Shown: positions 52,696-61,752 of the stretch, piece after piece
How the letters are laid out: each line of letters opens with the position of its first letter
Position numbering within the stretch: the stretch's first letter is position 1
Assembly: GCA_963781775.1 (NCBI GenBank)
Contig: CAWAHE010000031.1
Span: forward strand, 6,621 to 70,620
Direction of reading: 5' to 3'
Source: CAVSRC01 sp963781775
GTDB lineage: Bacteria; Pseudomonadota; Alphaproteobacteria; Rhizobiales; Kaistiaceae
Length of the DNA: 64,000 nucleotides
The notes under the pieces: model-generated
What the model was told of the DNA's origin: nothing
Seen by the model: only the letters and a program-made list of their open reading frames with translations
Databases searched by the model: none
Program-made: the position numbers and the translations under genes

Positions 52696-54084
52696 CTACT
52701 CCGCGGCCTCGCGGCGGATGCGCTCGGCCGGCCGCGCCATGGTGACGATTTCCTCGGCGAGCGTTGGATGCAGCGCCGTGGTCGCATCGAAATCAGCCTT
52801 GGTGGCGCCCATCTTGACCGCGATCGCGACCATCTGGACGAGCTCGCTGGCGTTGGGTCCGACGAAGTGACAGCCCAGCACGCGGTCGGTATCGCCGTCC
52901 ACGACCAGCTTCATCAGCATGCGCTCGTCACGGCCGGCCACCCGATAGGGCAGCGGCTTGAAATGGGCGCGATAGATATCGAGCGAGGGATAGCGCGCCC
53001 GCGCGATCTCCTCCGACATGCCGACGGAGCCGACCTCCGGGTTGCTGAATACCGCCACCGGGACGTCGTCATAGTCGAGCGCCGTCGGACGATCCTCGAA
53101 GACCGTCTGCACGAACGCCGCGCCCTCGCGGATAGCCACCGGCGTGAACTGCAACCGGTTGGTGACGTCGCCGACGGCGTAGATGTTGGGAGCGGCAGTG
53201 CGCGAATAGGTATCGACCTCGATCGCGCCGCCGTTATCCAGCTTGACGGCGGTGTGCTCGATGCCGAGGCCGCCGGTATTGGGATGGCGGCCGATGGCAA
53301 GCAGCACCTGATCGGCAGCGATCCGTGAATCTGACCGTGTCGTGGCGATCAGTCCGTGGTCGACCTTCTCGATGCTCGCCAGTTCCTCGCCGGTCATCAC
53401 CGTGACGCCGCGCCGCTCCATCGCCGAGCAGAGTTCGCGGCGGACCTCGTCATCGAAGCCGCGCAGCACCTGGGCGCCGCGGTGGATGATGGTCGTCTCG
53501 GCGCCGAAGCCGGCAAAGACCGACGCTATCTCCATGGCGATGTAGCTGCCGCCGACGATCAGAACCCGCTTCGGCAGGCGTTCGAGGTGGAAGAACTCGT
53601 CCGACGTGATGGCGTGTTCGATGCCGGGGATCGGCAAGTCGCGCCGTGGTCGGCCGCCAACCGCGACCAGGATGTATTCGGCGGTGACCGTCTTGTTTTC
53701 GCCGACAAGGCGCACCGTGTGCTCATCCTCGAAAACGGCGCGGCTGTGGACGATATGGGCGCCGGCCTTTTCGAGGTTGCGGATGTAGATGCTGCTCAGC
53801 CACGAGGTATCGCCGGAGACGTTGTTGACCAGCGTTGGCCAGTCGAAATGCAGGCCCTCGACCCGCCAGCCGAAGCCGACCGAATCCTCGAAGGACTCGG
53901 CGAAATGTGCGGCGTGCACGAACAGTTTCTTCGGCACGCAGCCGCGCAGGACACAGGTCCCACCAACGCGGTCCTCCTCGGCGATGGCGACGCGCTTGCC
54001 GAGCTCGGCCGCCATGCGCGCCGCGCGGACGCCGGCCGAGCCGGCGCCGATGACAAACAGGTCGTAGTCGTAGCGGGCCGTCAT
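52696..54084 (-). CDS. gor: Glutathione-disulfide reductase
   Basis: NADPH-dependent flavoenzyme keeping glutathione reduced. The 462 residues contain FAD site VIGAGSAGVRAARMAA, the redox pair GGTCVLRGCVPKKLFV, NADPH-binding GGSYIAMEIASVFAGFG, and the C-terminal His-Glu (ALHPTLAEEIVTM). The GCVPKK form is glutathione reductase-like. It lies 10 bases after the DUF2059 gene, with which it is probably co-transcribed. Confidence 0.92.
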   Translation of the reverse strand: MTARYDYDLFVIGAGSAGVRAARMAAELGKRVAIAEEDRVGGTCVLRGCVPKKLFVHAAHFAESFEDSVGFGWRVEGLHFDWPTLVNNVSGDTSWLSSIYIRNLEKAGAHIVHSRAVFEDEHTVRLVGENKTVTAEYILVAVGGRPRRDLPIPGIEHAITSDEFFHLERLPKRVLIVGGSYIAMEIASVFAGFGAETTIIHRGAQVLRGFDDEVRRELCSAMERRGVTVMTGEELASIEKVDHGLIATTRSDSRIAADQVLLAIGRHPNTGGLGIEHTAVKLDNGGAIEVDTYSRTAAPNIYAVGDVTNRLQFTPVAIREGAAFVQTVFEDRPTALDYDDVPVAVFSNPEVGSVGMSEEIARARYPSLDIYRAHFKPLPYRVAGRDERMLMKLVVDGDTDRVLGCHFVGPNASELVQMVAIAVKMGATKADFDATTALHPTLAEEIVTMARPAERIRREAAE

Positions 54085-54094
54085 CGTCGGCGCC

Positions 54095-54601
54095 TCAGAA
54101 CTCGTAGCCCTGCTGCTTCAACTGTTCCTTGGTCTTGTCGAGAAGCTCCGCGCCGACGCGGTCGGCCCAGGCCTGGACGGCGTTGAAGGTATCCGCGAAT
54201 ACCTTCGGCCCTTCCGTCTGATACTTCTGGCCGACGGGGCTCTTGAGGAATTTCGCGATCGCGACCAGTTCCTCCTCGCTGAATGCCTTGGCGTAAACGC
54301 GCGCCACATCCTGATCGAGATCCTTGCGGCGAACCGCCAGTTTCAGCGCCTCTGCCTGGACCGTGTCGGTGATCTGCTGATGAAGGTCGGGCCGGGTACG
54401 AATCAAGCGGTCGGCGACGTCGCTGGCTACCTTGGGAAGTTGCGAGTCGAAGCTGGCAGTGGCAACGGTGGCGTTGACCACGTCGAGCGCCGCGGCAAGC
54501 TGCGACGGGCTGATCTCCTGGGCCAGGAGCGGCGACGCGGACGGGACGGCGACCACCGCCGCCAGCGCAACCATGCGAACGAATTTACCGATCGGGGACA
54601 T
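54095..54601 (-). CDS. DUF2059 domain protein (exported)
   Basis: 168-residue secreted protein: signal peptide (MVALAAVVAVPSASPLLAQE) followed by the helical DUF2059 fold, whose mark is FSEEELVAIAKFLKSPVGQKY. The function of the family is unknown. Located between rpiA and gor on the same strand, likely one operon. Confidence 0.85.
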   Translation of the reverse strand: MSPIGKFVRMVALAAVVAVPSASPLLAQEISPSQLAAALDVVNATVATASFDSQLPKVASDVADRLIRTRPDLHQQITDTVQAEALKLAVRRKDLDQDVARVYAKAFSEEELVAIAKFLKSPVGQKYQTEGPKVFADTFNAVQAWADRVGAELLDKTKEQLKQQGYEF

Positions 54602-54630
54602 GCACGTGCTCCATCTGGGGACGAATATTC

Positions 54631-55338
54631 CTACGAGCCAAGTCGTTTCAGGCCATCGTCGCCGGCGACGATGGCGATCGACGCCAGCCCGATGAACAGG
54701 CCGTGCTCGACGACGCCGGCTATTGCATCGAGCGCGCCGGCGAGGCGATCCGGGTCGTCAATACGGCCAAGCGATAGGTCGAGAATGTGGTTGCCGCCAT
54801 CGGTAACAAAGGGCGCGGCCCCCGCCATGCGGATCGCTGACGTGCCGGACAGGCCGAGGCGGCCGACGGCGCGATCGATGGCGAGCCGGGCGGGCGCGAC
54901 GCCGAAGGGCACGAGTTCGATGGGCAGCGGAAAGGCGCCGAGGGTCTGGACCACCTTGCCGCCGTCGACGACCACGACCATGCGCCGCGAGGCGGAGGCG
55001 ACGATCTTCTCGCGGAGCAACGCACCGCCGCCGCCCTTGATGAGGCGCAACTGCGGGTCGATCTCGTCGGCGCCGTCGATGGTCAGGTCGAGCACCGGCT
55101 CGGCGTCGAGGGTGGTCAGCGGAATGCCTTCGGTGCGGGCTAGTTCTGCCGTGCGTTCAGACGTGGGCACGCCGACAACCGACAGACCGCCCCGCACCCG
55201 TTCGCCCAGCAACCGGACAAAATGCACCGCCGTGCGGCCCGTGCCGAGGCCGAGCTTCATGCCCGGGCGCACTTCGCCCAGCGCCGCCTCGGCGGCGCGG
55301 TGGCGCTGATCGTCGCTGCCCAGGGCCTTGGTGAGCAT
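54631..55338 (-). CDS. rpiA: Ribose-5-phosphate isomerase A
   Basis: Interconverts ribose 5-phosphate and ribulose 5-phosphate. The 235 residues hold the RpiA motifs LDLTIDGADEID, IKGGGGALLREKIVA and DGGNHILDL. The phosphate loop reads GLGTGRTAVHF where most RpiA proteins have GTGSTA; the Ser to Arg change is unusual but may be lineage-specific. ATG 55338 with GGTG close by starts the usual N-terminus. Confidence 0.92.
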   Translation of the reverse strand: MLTKALGSDDQRHRAAEAALGEVRPGMKLGLGTGRTAVHFVRLLGERVRGGLSVVGVPTSERTAELARTEGIPLTTLDAEPVLDLTIDGADEIDPQLRLIKGGGGALLREKIVASASRRMVVVVDGGKVVQTLGAFPLPIELVPFGVAPARLAIDRAVGRLGLSGTSAIRMAGAAPFVTDGGNHILDLSLGRIDDPDRLAGALDAIAGVVEHGLFIGLASIAIVAGDDGLKRLGS

Positions 55339-55499
55339 CACCTGGCCCGCCGTCCGCGGAATTCCGGGATATGACCGTGTTTCATCGATTTTCGGCCCTT
55401 TCCGGCCGCTTGTTAGCATCTGACGGCGCTTGACGCCACGCTGCCGGCATGGTCCCGATCTGAGGGCCGGGTCTGGGTGCGATCCGGCGGGGGACCATC

Positions 55500-55952
55500 A
55501 TGCTGACCGACCTGTTGCTGGCGATTGGCCACCATATCCTGATCTTCTCGCTGGCCGGCATTCTGGCGGCGGAAATCGTGCTGATCCGCCCAAACATGTC
55601 GCCGGCCGATCTCGCCCGCGCCGGCTGGCTCGACCTCTCCTATGGGATCATTGCCGGGCTGATCGTGATCGTCGGTTTCGGCCGTGTTTTCTTCGGCATC
55701 AAGGGCCCCGATTTCTACCTCTCCAATCCCGTCTTCTGGGCGAAGATCGCCGCGTTCGTGGTCGTCGGCCTGCTCTCGATCAAACCGACCGTCGCCATTC
55801 TGCATTGGCGCAACCAGGCCAAAGCCAGCCTGGAATATGTGCCGCCGCCTTCAGAAATCGAGGCCGCCCGAAGATACATGCGGCTCGAGGCGGGCGTTTT
55901 CGTTCTGATCCCGATCTTCGCGGCCATGATGGCGCGTGGTTACGGCCTTTGA
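55500..55952 (+). CDS. DUF2214 family membrane protein
   Basis: Small integral membrane protein of 150 residues with four helices (LLLAIGHHILIFSLAGILAAEIVLI, DLSYGIIAGLIVIVGFGRVFF, WAKIAAFVVVGLLSIKPTVAIL, LEAGVFVLIPIFAAMMARGYG, each partly quoted by its core). The conserved HH in the first helix and FFGIKGPDFYLSNPVFW match DUF2214. Function unknown. Its stop overlaps the TTG start of gph. Confidence 0.8.
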   Translation: MLTDLLLAIGHHILIFSLAGILAAEIVLIRPNMSPADLARAGWLDLSYGIIAGLIVIVGFGRVFFGIKGPDFYLSNPVFWAKIAAFVVVGLLSIKPTVAILHWRNQAKASLEYVPPPSEIEAARRYMRLEAGVFVLIPIFAAMMARGYGL

Positions 55953-56632
55953 CGGCGCTGCCTCCTGTCCTCGTTTTCGACCTGGACGGCACGCTGGTGG
56001 ACACCGCGCCCGACCTGGTGCGGGCGCTCAATGCCGTCCTCGAAGAGGAAGGCATGGCGCCCGTGGCGCTCGGCGCGTCGCTCGCCATGGTCGGCCAGGG
56101 GGCGCGGGCGATGATCGAATCGGCCTTCGCCGCCGCCGGCCGCGTACCGGAGGCAGCGGCGCTCGACCGGCTGATGCCGGTGTTCATCGGCCATTATTCG
56201 GCGCACATCGCCGACCATAGCGCCCCATTCGAGGGCGCGGAGGCCGCGCTCGATCGCTTCGCGGCCGACGGCTGGCGGCTCGCCATCTGTACCAACAAGC
56301 TTGAGGGGCTGGCCCGCCAGCTTCTCCAGGCCCTCGGCCTCGCCGGCCGTTTTGCGGCGATCACCGGACAGGACACGTTCGGGTTTCGCAAACCCGACCC
56401 CCGCCACCTGACCGAGACGATCCGCCTTGCCGGAGGTTCCGCGGCGCGCGCCATCATGGTGGGCAATTCACGCACCGATATCGACACCGCCAAGGCCGCC
56501 GGCGTGCCGGTCGTGGCCGTCACCTTCGGCTACAGCACCGTGCCGGTCGCGGGCCTTGGCCCCGACCGCGTCATCGGCCGTTTCGACATGCTGTGGGACG
56601 CCGTCGCCAGCCTCGGCGTGGCTTCGCCTTGA
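55949..56632 (+). CDS. gph: Phosphoglycolate phosphatase (HAD family)
   Basis: HAD hydrolase of 227 residues, likely removing 2-phosphoglycolate. Motif I FDLDGTLVDTAPDLV, motif II ICTNKL, motif III KPDP, motif IV VGNSRTDIDTAKAAG. TTG 55949 is used as start because it overlaps the DUF2214 stop and places DLDGT near the N-terminus; no ATG lies close. It ends about 50 bases before the tRNA gene. Confidence 0.85.
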   Translation: MTALPPVLVFDLDGTLVDTAPDLVRALNAVLEEEGMAPVALGASLAMVGQGARAMIESAFAAAGRVPEAAALDRLMPVFIGHYSAHIADHSAPFEGAEAALDRFAADGWRLAICTNKLEGLARQLLQALGLAGRFAAITGQDTFGFRKPDPRHLTETIRLAGGSAARAIMVGNSRTDIDTAKAAGVPVVAVTFGYSTVPVAGLGPDRVIGRFDMLWDAVASLGVASP

Positions 56633-56683
56633 CTCCAATTCTATCGGTACCTTAAATCCCGCCACCTTCGGCCCTGGCCGGAC

Positions 56684-56758
56684 GGGCGCGTAGCTCAGCG
56701 GGAGAGCACTCCCTTCACACGGGAGGGGTCACAGGTTCAATCCCTGTCGCGCCCACCA
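56684..56758 (+). tRNA. tRNA-Val (anticodon CAC)
   Basis: Full cloverleaf: acceptor GGGCGCG pairs with CGCGCCC, D arm TAGCTCAGCGGGAGAG, anticodon stem CTCCC/GGGAG with loop TTCACAC (anticodon CAC), T arm CAGGTTCAATCCCTG, and encoded CCA. The 3' end is the probable integration point of the island that follows. Confidence 0.96.
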
Positions 56759-56838
56759 ACTGCCTCAAAGGCTTAGCCAGCCGTGCTGCGTTTACCCCGA
56801 CAGGTACACCGACAGATACACTCTCCATACCCGGCGGC

Positions 56839-59185
56839 CTACACCGGCACGCGCACACGCTGACGCAGACGCTCGTATAGGCGGGCCTCCAGCGGGTGGC
56901 TTAACTCTACGACGACGGCGAACGATTGCTCCGTGACGAAATTGTTCGCCCACCCTCCTTCGCATCGGATCACAAGGTAGTAGTCGTCGCCATATGACCG
57001 CGTTTCGCGCGTGAACTTCACAGTTGCAGTCTGGACCGTTCCCAATTCACGCTCGCGTGGACCCGGCGAGAGTTTGCATTGGAAGCGACCTGCAATCTCA
57101 GGAAAATGATCTTCATCGCTGCTGCGGCGGCGATAGTGGTCGAAAATCAGTTCTGGATCACAGCCGCGCACGAGCCGGAAGGTCATGCCCACGCCGGTGT
57201 AGTCGGCCCGCGTGTGCCTTACCGGCGGATCGAACGCCAACGTGACGCGAATTGCGAGCGCCCCCGGTTTGGAAAACGTCGGGAATTGGTACGTGGTACA
57301 CGGCAAAATGGTCAATGGGCAGGACATCTTCGGCATAAAGGACCACTCGTCCATCGTCCGAGAATGACGCCAGTTCCAAGTCTATTTGGCCGTGACCGCA
57401 TACCTCAGCGACAGCGTCTGGTCCTAGAGGGCCTAGCCTGTCACTCGCAGGTTCCGGCACCCGGGCGGCCCCAACAAAAAGCGCACGCACTAAGTTCGCG
57501 GACGAACCCGGCAGGCGATCGAGAATTTGCGCGGCCTTGTGGGCAACCAACGGTGCGGAAAACGAGGTCCCCGAGGCGGTGGCCAGCAACTGTTCGACGA
57601 AACGATGATGGAGCGTCACCACGCCGGCGGTGGGCAAATCTTCACCCCCGCGCAATCGTCCAACGAGCGGGTCGAAGACGATTGTTCCGCCCATATCGAC
57701 GACGTCCGGTTTGATGGCACCGCCAATCCCGGGGCCGGCCCTCGTGAACGGTGACGGCTCCATGGGGTGGGTGATGGGCCGGATATCGACGTCCTCGTCG
57801 AATTCGGGGCCGAGTTCTTCGCCGTGTGCCAACGCCCCCACCGTAATCACGTTGGCGGCACCCGCCGGCTCGCACAATCGGTTGCCGGTCTCCAACAGAT
57901 AATTCGGATACGGAGGTTACTGCCCGCCCCCAGTTGGACTTTCCTGAAACGCGGCTGGCGATTTCCTGCGGACACGACAATTACCGCGTCGAGTTCGCGC
58001 GCAAGCTCGTCGAGCGTCGCCGCCCAAGCGCCGACCTTGCCACCGCTGTAAATCTGTCGAGCGTCGCCGAGTGCAATAACGAAGATCCTGCAACCGAAAT
58101 CCTCACGCAGTCTCGTCAACGCATCCCGCATTTGTGCGGGCACCAGCCTCCTGTCGTCGAATTTGCCGTTTTCGTTCAGCACTTTCGCCGTTGCGAGCCT
58201 GGCCGGACATACCAACAAGCCGTTGGCAATTTGGGCGCGAATGTCGCCGAGTTACTGCGATGCCTCCGACGCGGGTGCCATGTCCGTTGACATTGGCCGT
58301 TCCAAGTGCCGGCGGAACACCAATGGAGCCGACGATGACGGTATCCAACAGCGGATTTGCGTTAATCCCGCTGTCAATGATGCCAATTGTTGGCGCGTTT
58401 TCCAGAGGCGGCTCAATCGGCGGCAACTCGTCGAGGGTCATTTGAAATGTGTCGGATGTTTCCAAGTCCGGTACCGGTGGAAGGTCAATCGCGGCAATCT
58501 CTTGTTAATTGTCAGTAACGTGCGAATGACCTGGCCGACCGCCCGGAGGCGAAGCATCGTAATCGACGGCCCGACGTACCGATCCAGAACCTCTCCGCCG
58601 CGCTGGCCGACATACTCTGCGATTTGATTGATTTTTCGTGTTCTCGCCTCTCGGCGACCAATGTCCCAGAGTTCGAGATCGAGAAGGAACACGCGATCCG
58701 TCTGAAAATCATCGATTTCCCCAAACCCTTCCTGACGCAGTCGCATGCCAATTCGGTCGGACGGCCCGACGACGCCAATCTCATCAATGCGACCGATAAA
58801 ACCCGCATATGACGGCGCGACCTGTCCCGCTGGCGTGCCCCGCGAATACGCGTCAAGACGCGCCCGGAATTTGCTCATCTCCTGATCGGGAAGAAAACAA
58901 CACCAGCGACTTGTCATCGTCGCTCGCGAGCAACGTTAAACCGAGGCGCTCCCAGTCTTCCTCCATCGTTGTCCCATTCATACGCACGCGTAGAATCAGC
59001 GTGGGATCAACGAATTCTGGAATTGCGCGTCGCCGGGTCTCGACGACAGAGTCCAGTTCGGTTCGCAGCTTGCCACGGTGGGTCTTCGTCGGATTTCGTT
59101 GCGGCGCGCTACCCATGCCCGGGCGTTTGCGACGCTCGAGTTGCTGTGGCAGTCGCACCAGTGGAAGATGGTCGTATCGTGCCAT
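56839..59185 (-). pseudogene. Subtilisin-like S8 protease, IetS-like, multiply frameshifted
   Basis: Remnant of a large S8-family protease. In frames that change at least six times (about 58890, 58500, 58255, 57900, 57275 and others) one can follow, from the N-terminus: MARYDHLPLVRLPQQLERRK, a long N-terminal domain (LDAYSRGTPAGQVAPSYAGF), the catalytic Asp in IGIIDSGINA, the His in NGHGTRVGGIA, the oxyanion/Asn region VIVVSAGN, the Ser in ASGTSFSAPLVAH and a C-terminal beta domain. All catalytic residues survive but no frame is complete. The start follows the ATPase gene directly. It resembles the protease of IetAS antiphage systems. Confidence 0.75.
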
Positions 59186-59225
59186 CCTCCGCCACCTACA
59201 ACGACTGATTGAAACTTGCAGCACT

Positions 59226-60200
59226 TCATCGGTGTCGACTTTCATCCGCAACGGCCCGACGGAAATCCTGCTCTCGAACACGTTTGCGGTGGTCAATCAC
59301 CGCCGCTTTGATCGCCTGGACGCATATCCGTTCGACGAAGCATACGAGTGACCAAGCAGCTCGCCGGCGCGAAGGCGCGCGGGTCGAAATCAACCACGAC
59401 GTCTTCGATAATTTCAGCCTCAGTAATCTATCAATCAACTGCCGAGTTGGCTTCTCGAACCAGATGGTCTCGTCGAAGCGACGCCATATCGCCGGATCGA
59501 GTGAGCGATCCAGATTGGTTGCCGCAACAAGGAAGCCTTTCGGCCGCATCCGATCGATGAATACAAGAAGGCGGTCGACGACGCGGCGTAATTCGTTGTG
59601 TTCCGAACGCGTCGTCCCTAGATCGAGCGAGTGCGTCAAACTCGTCGAGGAACAAGACGCATGGCTGCTTTCGGGCGAAATCGAAAAGTTTGCGGAGGTT
59701 CGAGCCTGTTTCGCCCAAGTATGACGAGATCAATCTATCAATCTTGACCACGAACAGCGGCAGCCCAAGTTCGGCGGCGAAGATCTCGGCACACAAAAGT
59801 TTTGCCGCAGCCCGGCGGTCCGCAGAACAGCAGCTTGGACCTCACCGGCAGTCCATGCCGCCTGAGTTCGTCGGCGTGCCGGAAACTCTCGAATCAACCC
59901 CAAGATATATCCGGCAATGTCGGTGGTGCTAAGAACAATGTCGCCCTTCGCGTGCTCGAGGTTCGATGCGATCAACAAAGTCGCTTGCGGCATCGGGAAA
60001 TGGCAGCAGCGGTGCAGAGAGCCTTCGGTCGAGCGTTCGGTCGCGTCGACGCACCGTCTAGCGTCTTGCGCAAAGAACGCGCAAGCACGCGATTATTCTT
60101 CTTTTCTTCTTCGAGGATAATTCCCTGCGACAACAGCGCGGAACTCGTCGTCGCGGCCGTAGCTGGCCAACAGTTTCTTCATCAGTTCGCCGCGTGCCAT
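59226..60200 (-). pseudogene. AAA+ ATPase, IetA-like, multiply frameshifted
   Basis: Remnant of a single-domain AAA+ ATPase of about 325 codons. The N-terminus reads MARGELMKKLLASYGRDDEF, followed after shifts by ILEEEKKNNRVLARSLRKTL, HADELRRHGLPVRSKLLF, Walker A CGPPGCGKT, AEIFAAELGLPLFVVKIDRL, Walker B VLFLDEFDALARSRDD, the arginine-finger region FLVAATNLDRSLDPAIWRRF and ending QDFRRAVADESRHR. At least six frameshifts (near 60120, 60065, 59885, 59797, 59625, 59400) break it. Gene order, ATPase then S8 protease on one strand, matches IetAS. Confidence 0.75.
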
Positions 60201-60379
60201 GGCTGCAAATCTCAATTGTTCTGACAGCAACATACCGGAGTTTGGGCGGGTGCGTCACGCTTACTCGTATTGGCCTTATCGACCGCAAGACCACCAATTC
60301 CGGCCATACACAAGTCATGAGAGGCTCACAACGGCCCCTCCCGGCCAACCGGTCGGCCTCCGTCGTACACGAGTTGTGA

Positions 60380-61062
60380 TCAACCCCGACCGGAAAGCAT
60401 GCTTTTGATTGATGACGCCGAGAAGGGCCGCCCTGTGGCGCCCACGTGCCTGAGGCGGCCAACGCCGCTGAGATTGACCTGAGCGACCTGCGCTTGCCGG
60501 TCTTGCGGCTGCGGTGCGCCAGCTTCTGCGCCGCCGCCACGGCGGCGGGATTGCGTTCCGCGTGACTCTTGCGGCCCTCGCACTTTCCAGACTCATCTCG
60601 CTTGCGCTTCCGCGCGGCCGCCAGCTTCGCCACGATTGACGCGTGGTCGAATTGCGCGATGGCCCCAAGTACTTGGCGCACAAGGACGGCCGTGGGCGTC
60701 CTCGATGAAGAAATCGGCGCAGACGCCGGCACCAAAACGATGCCGTGACGCCTTGAGCAGGTCGTGGCCAGCGAGTTGCACCATGAGATCGCGCGCGAAC
60801 CTGTCCGGTGACTCAACGATGATGGTTTTGGCACCATTCGACGCAACGTGTGACAGCATCGCCATGAAACCTGGACGGCATCGATGGGGTCCGCTCCGCT
60901 GACAGCGGCATCGTAGTATTCCGCCACAAGTCGGTACCGTCGCGCGCGGGCAAAGGCGGCAATGGATGCCCGCTGACGCGTATCGCTGTCCTTGTCGTCG
61001 CCAACATTGGCCGCCGAACTGGTCCGGAGATAGGCCACCGCCGGAACAAATTCTTTCGACAT
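60380..61062 (-). pseudogene. Serine recombinase (resolvase/invertase family), frameshifted
   Basis: Remnant of a small serine recombinase. AVAYLRTSSAANVGDDKDS contains the catalytic Ser region, then TRQRASIAAFARARRYRLVAE, DAAVSGADPID, and after frameshifts KTIIVESPDRFARDLMVQL, LVRQVLGAIAQFDHASIVAKL, KCEGRKSHAE and a final small C-terminal domain (RSLRSISAAL). At least three shifts separate the pieces. Such stand-alone recombinases are common in Rhizobiales and probably mobilised this island; it is no longer functional. Confidence 0.78.
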
Positions 61063-61752
61063 TCCAGTGGTATCCAGAGTTTTGTTCTGAATTCGGAGAA
61101 TACCGTACAAACGGAATTCTGTCTAGGTGCGGGCCGGCCCCACGATCCGCCGGCCGAAAAAGTCAGAATGCACTTGCCCGACGCGCTGCCGAGAAGCGCC
61201 GACGGTGGTACGGCCGGCCGATCTGCCGGGCCACACACAAGCATGCTTTGACCTTTGACATTGACGGCCGCTCGCCCCTGCCCGCCAACCCCACCCTCGG
61301 TCCGGCACACGGCCCCATCGCCTGATAATGGGACTCCGTCGGGCAGTTGCTTCTGGCGTGCCGGAATCCGGCGGCGGCGCGTAGACGCCATGAACAGATT
61401 GTTCCGCCACATGGTCCCAAGTGCGTCTCGGGTTCGGCCAGCACGGGGGGCCGGATGTTGGCGGGGTACGTCACCCGGCCCCCGCAGTCACCTGCCGGTC
61501 GTCGCGGGGCGCACTCAACCGACAGGCAAGCGGAGCGTCCCGAGGGAGGCCGCAGGATCGCTCGCGCCCACCGGCATGTAGGAATATTGTCTTGCTTGCG
61601 CCAGATGGCAGTGCACGGCCCGCGCTTAGGGTTGATCGGCCGCCAATCAGGCATAGGCTGGCCAATCAGATGGGCAGCCGTGGGCTACGGCTGCCATCGG
61701 CCTCAGAGCGGCCACACGGCCGTCTCTGGACCTAGTGACCGTGGGGGTTGTG
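61063..61752. other. Intergenic region with no recognised gene
   Basis: About 690 bases between the recombinase remnant and the protease gene. Open frames on both strands lack family resemblance and ribosome sites. It contains the candidate att repeat TCGCGCCCACC at 61562-61572 and should include the promoter of the downstream protease gene. Confidence 0.55.

Larger units (their letters stand above)
56747..61572. mobile_element. Decayed genomic island at tRNA-Val
   Basis: Starts at the tRNA-Val 3' end and ends near 61572. Its content is unlike the compact, intact flanks: a serine recombinase, an AAA+ ATPase and a subtilisin-like protease, all on the minus strand and all frameshifted. The 11-base string TCGCGCCCACC at the tRNA 3' end (56747-56757) recurs at 61562-61572, a candidate att repeat. 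That repeat is short and could be chance in GC-rich DNA; the right border is therefore tentative. Confidence 0.6.
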
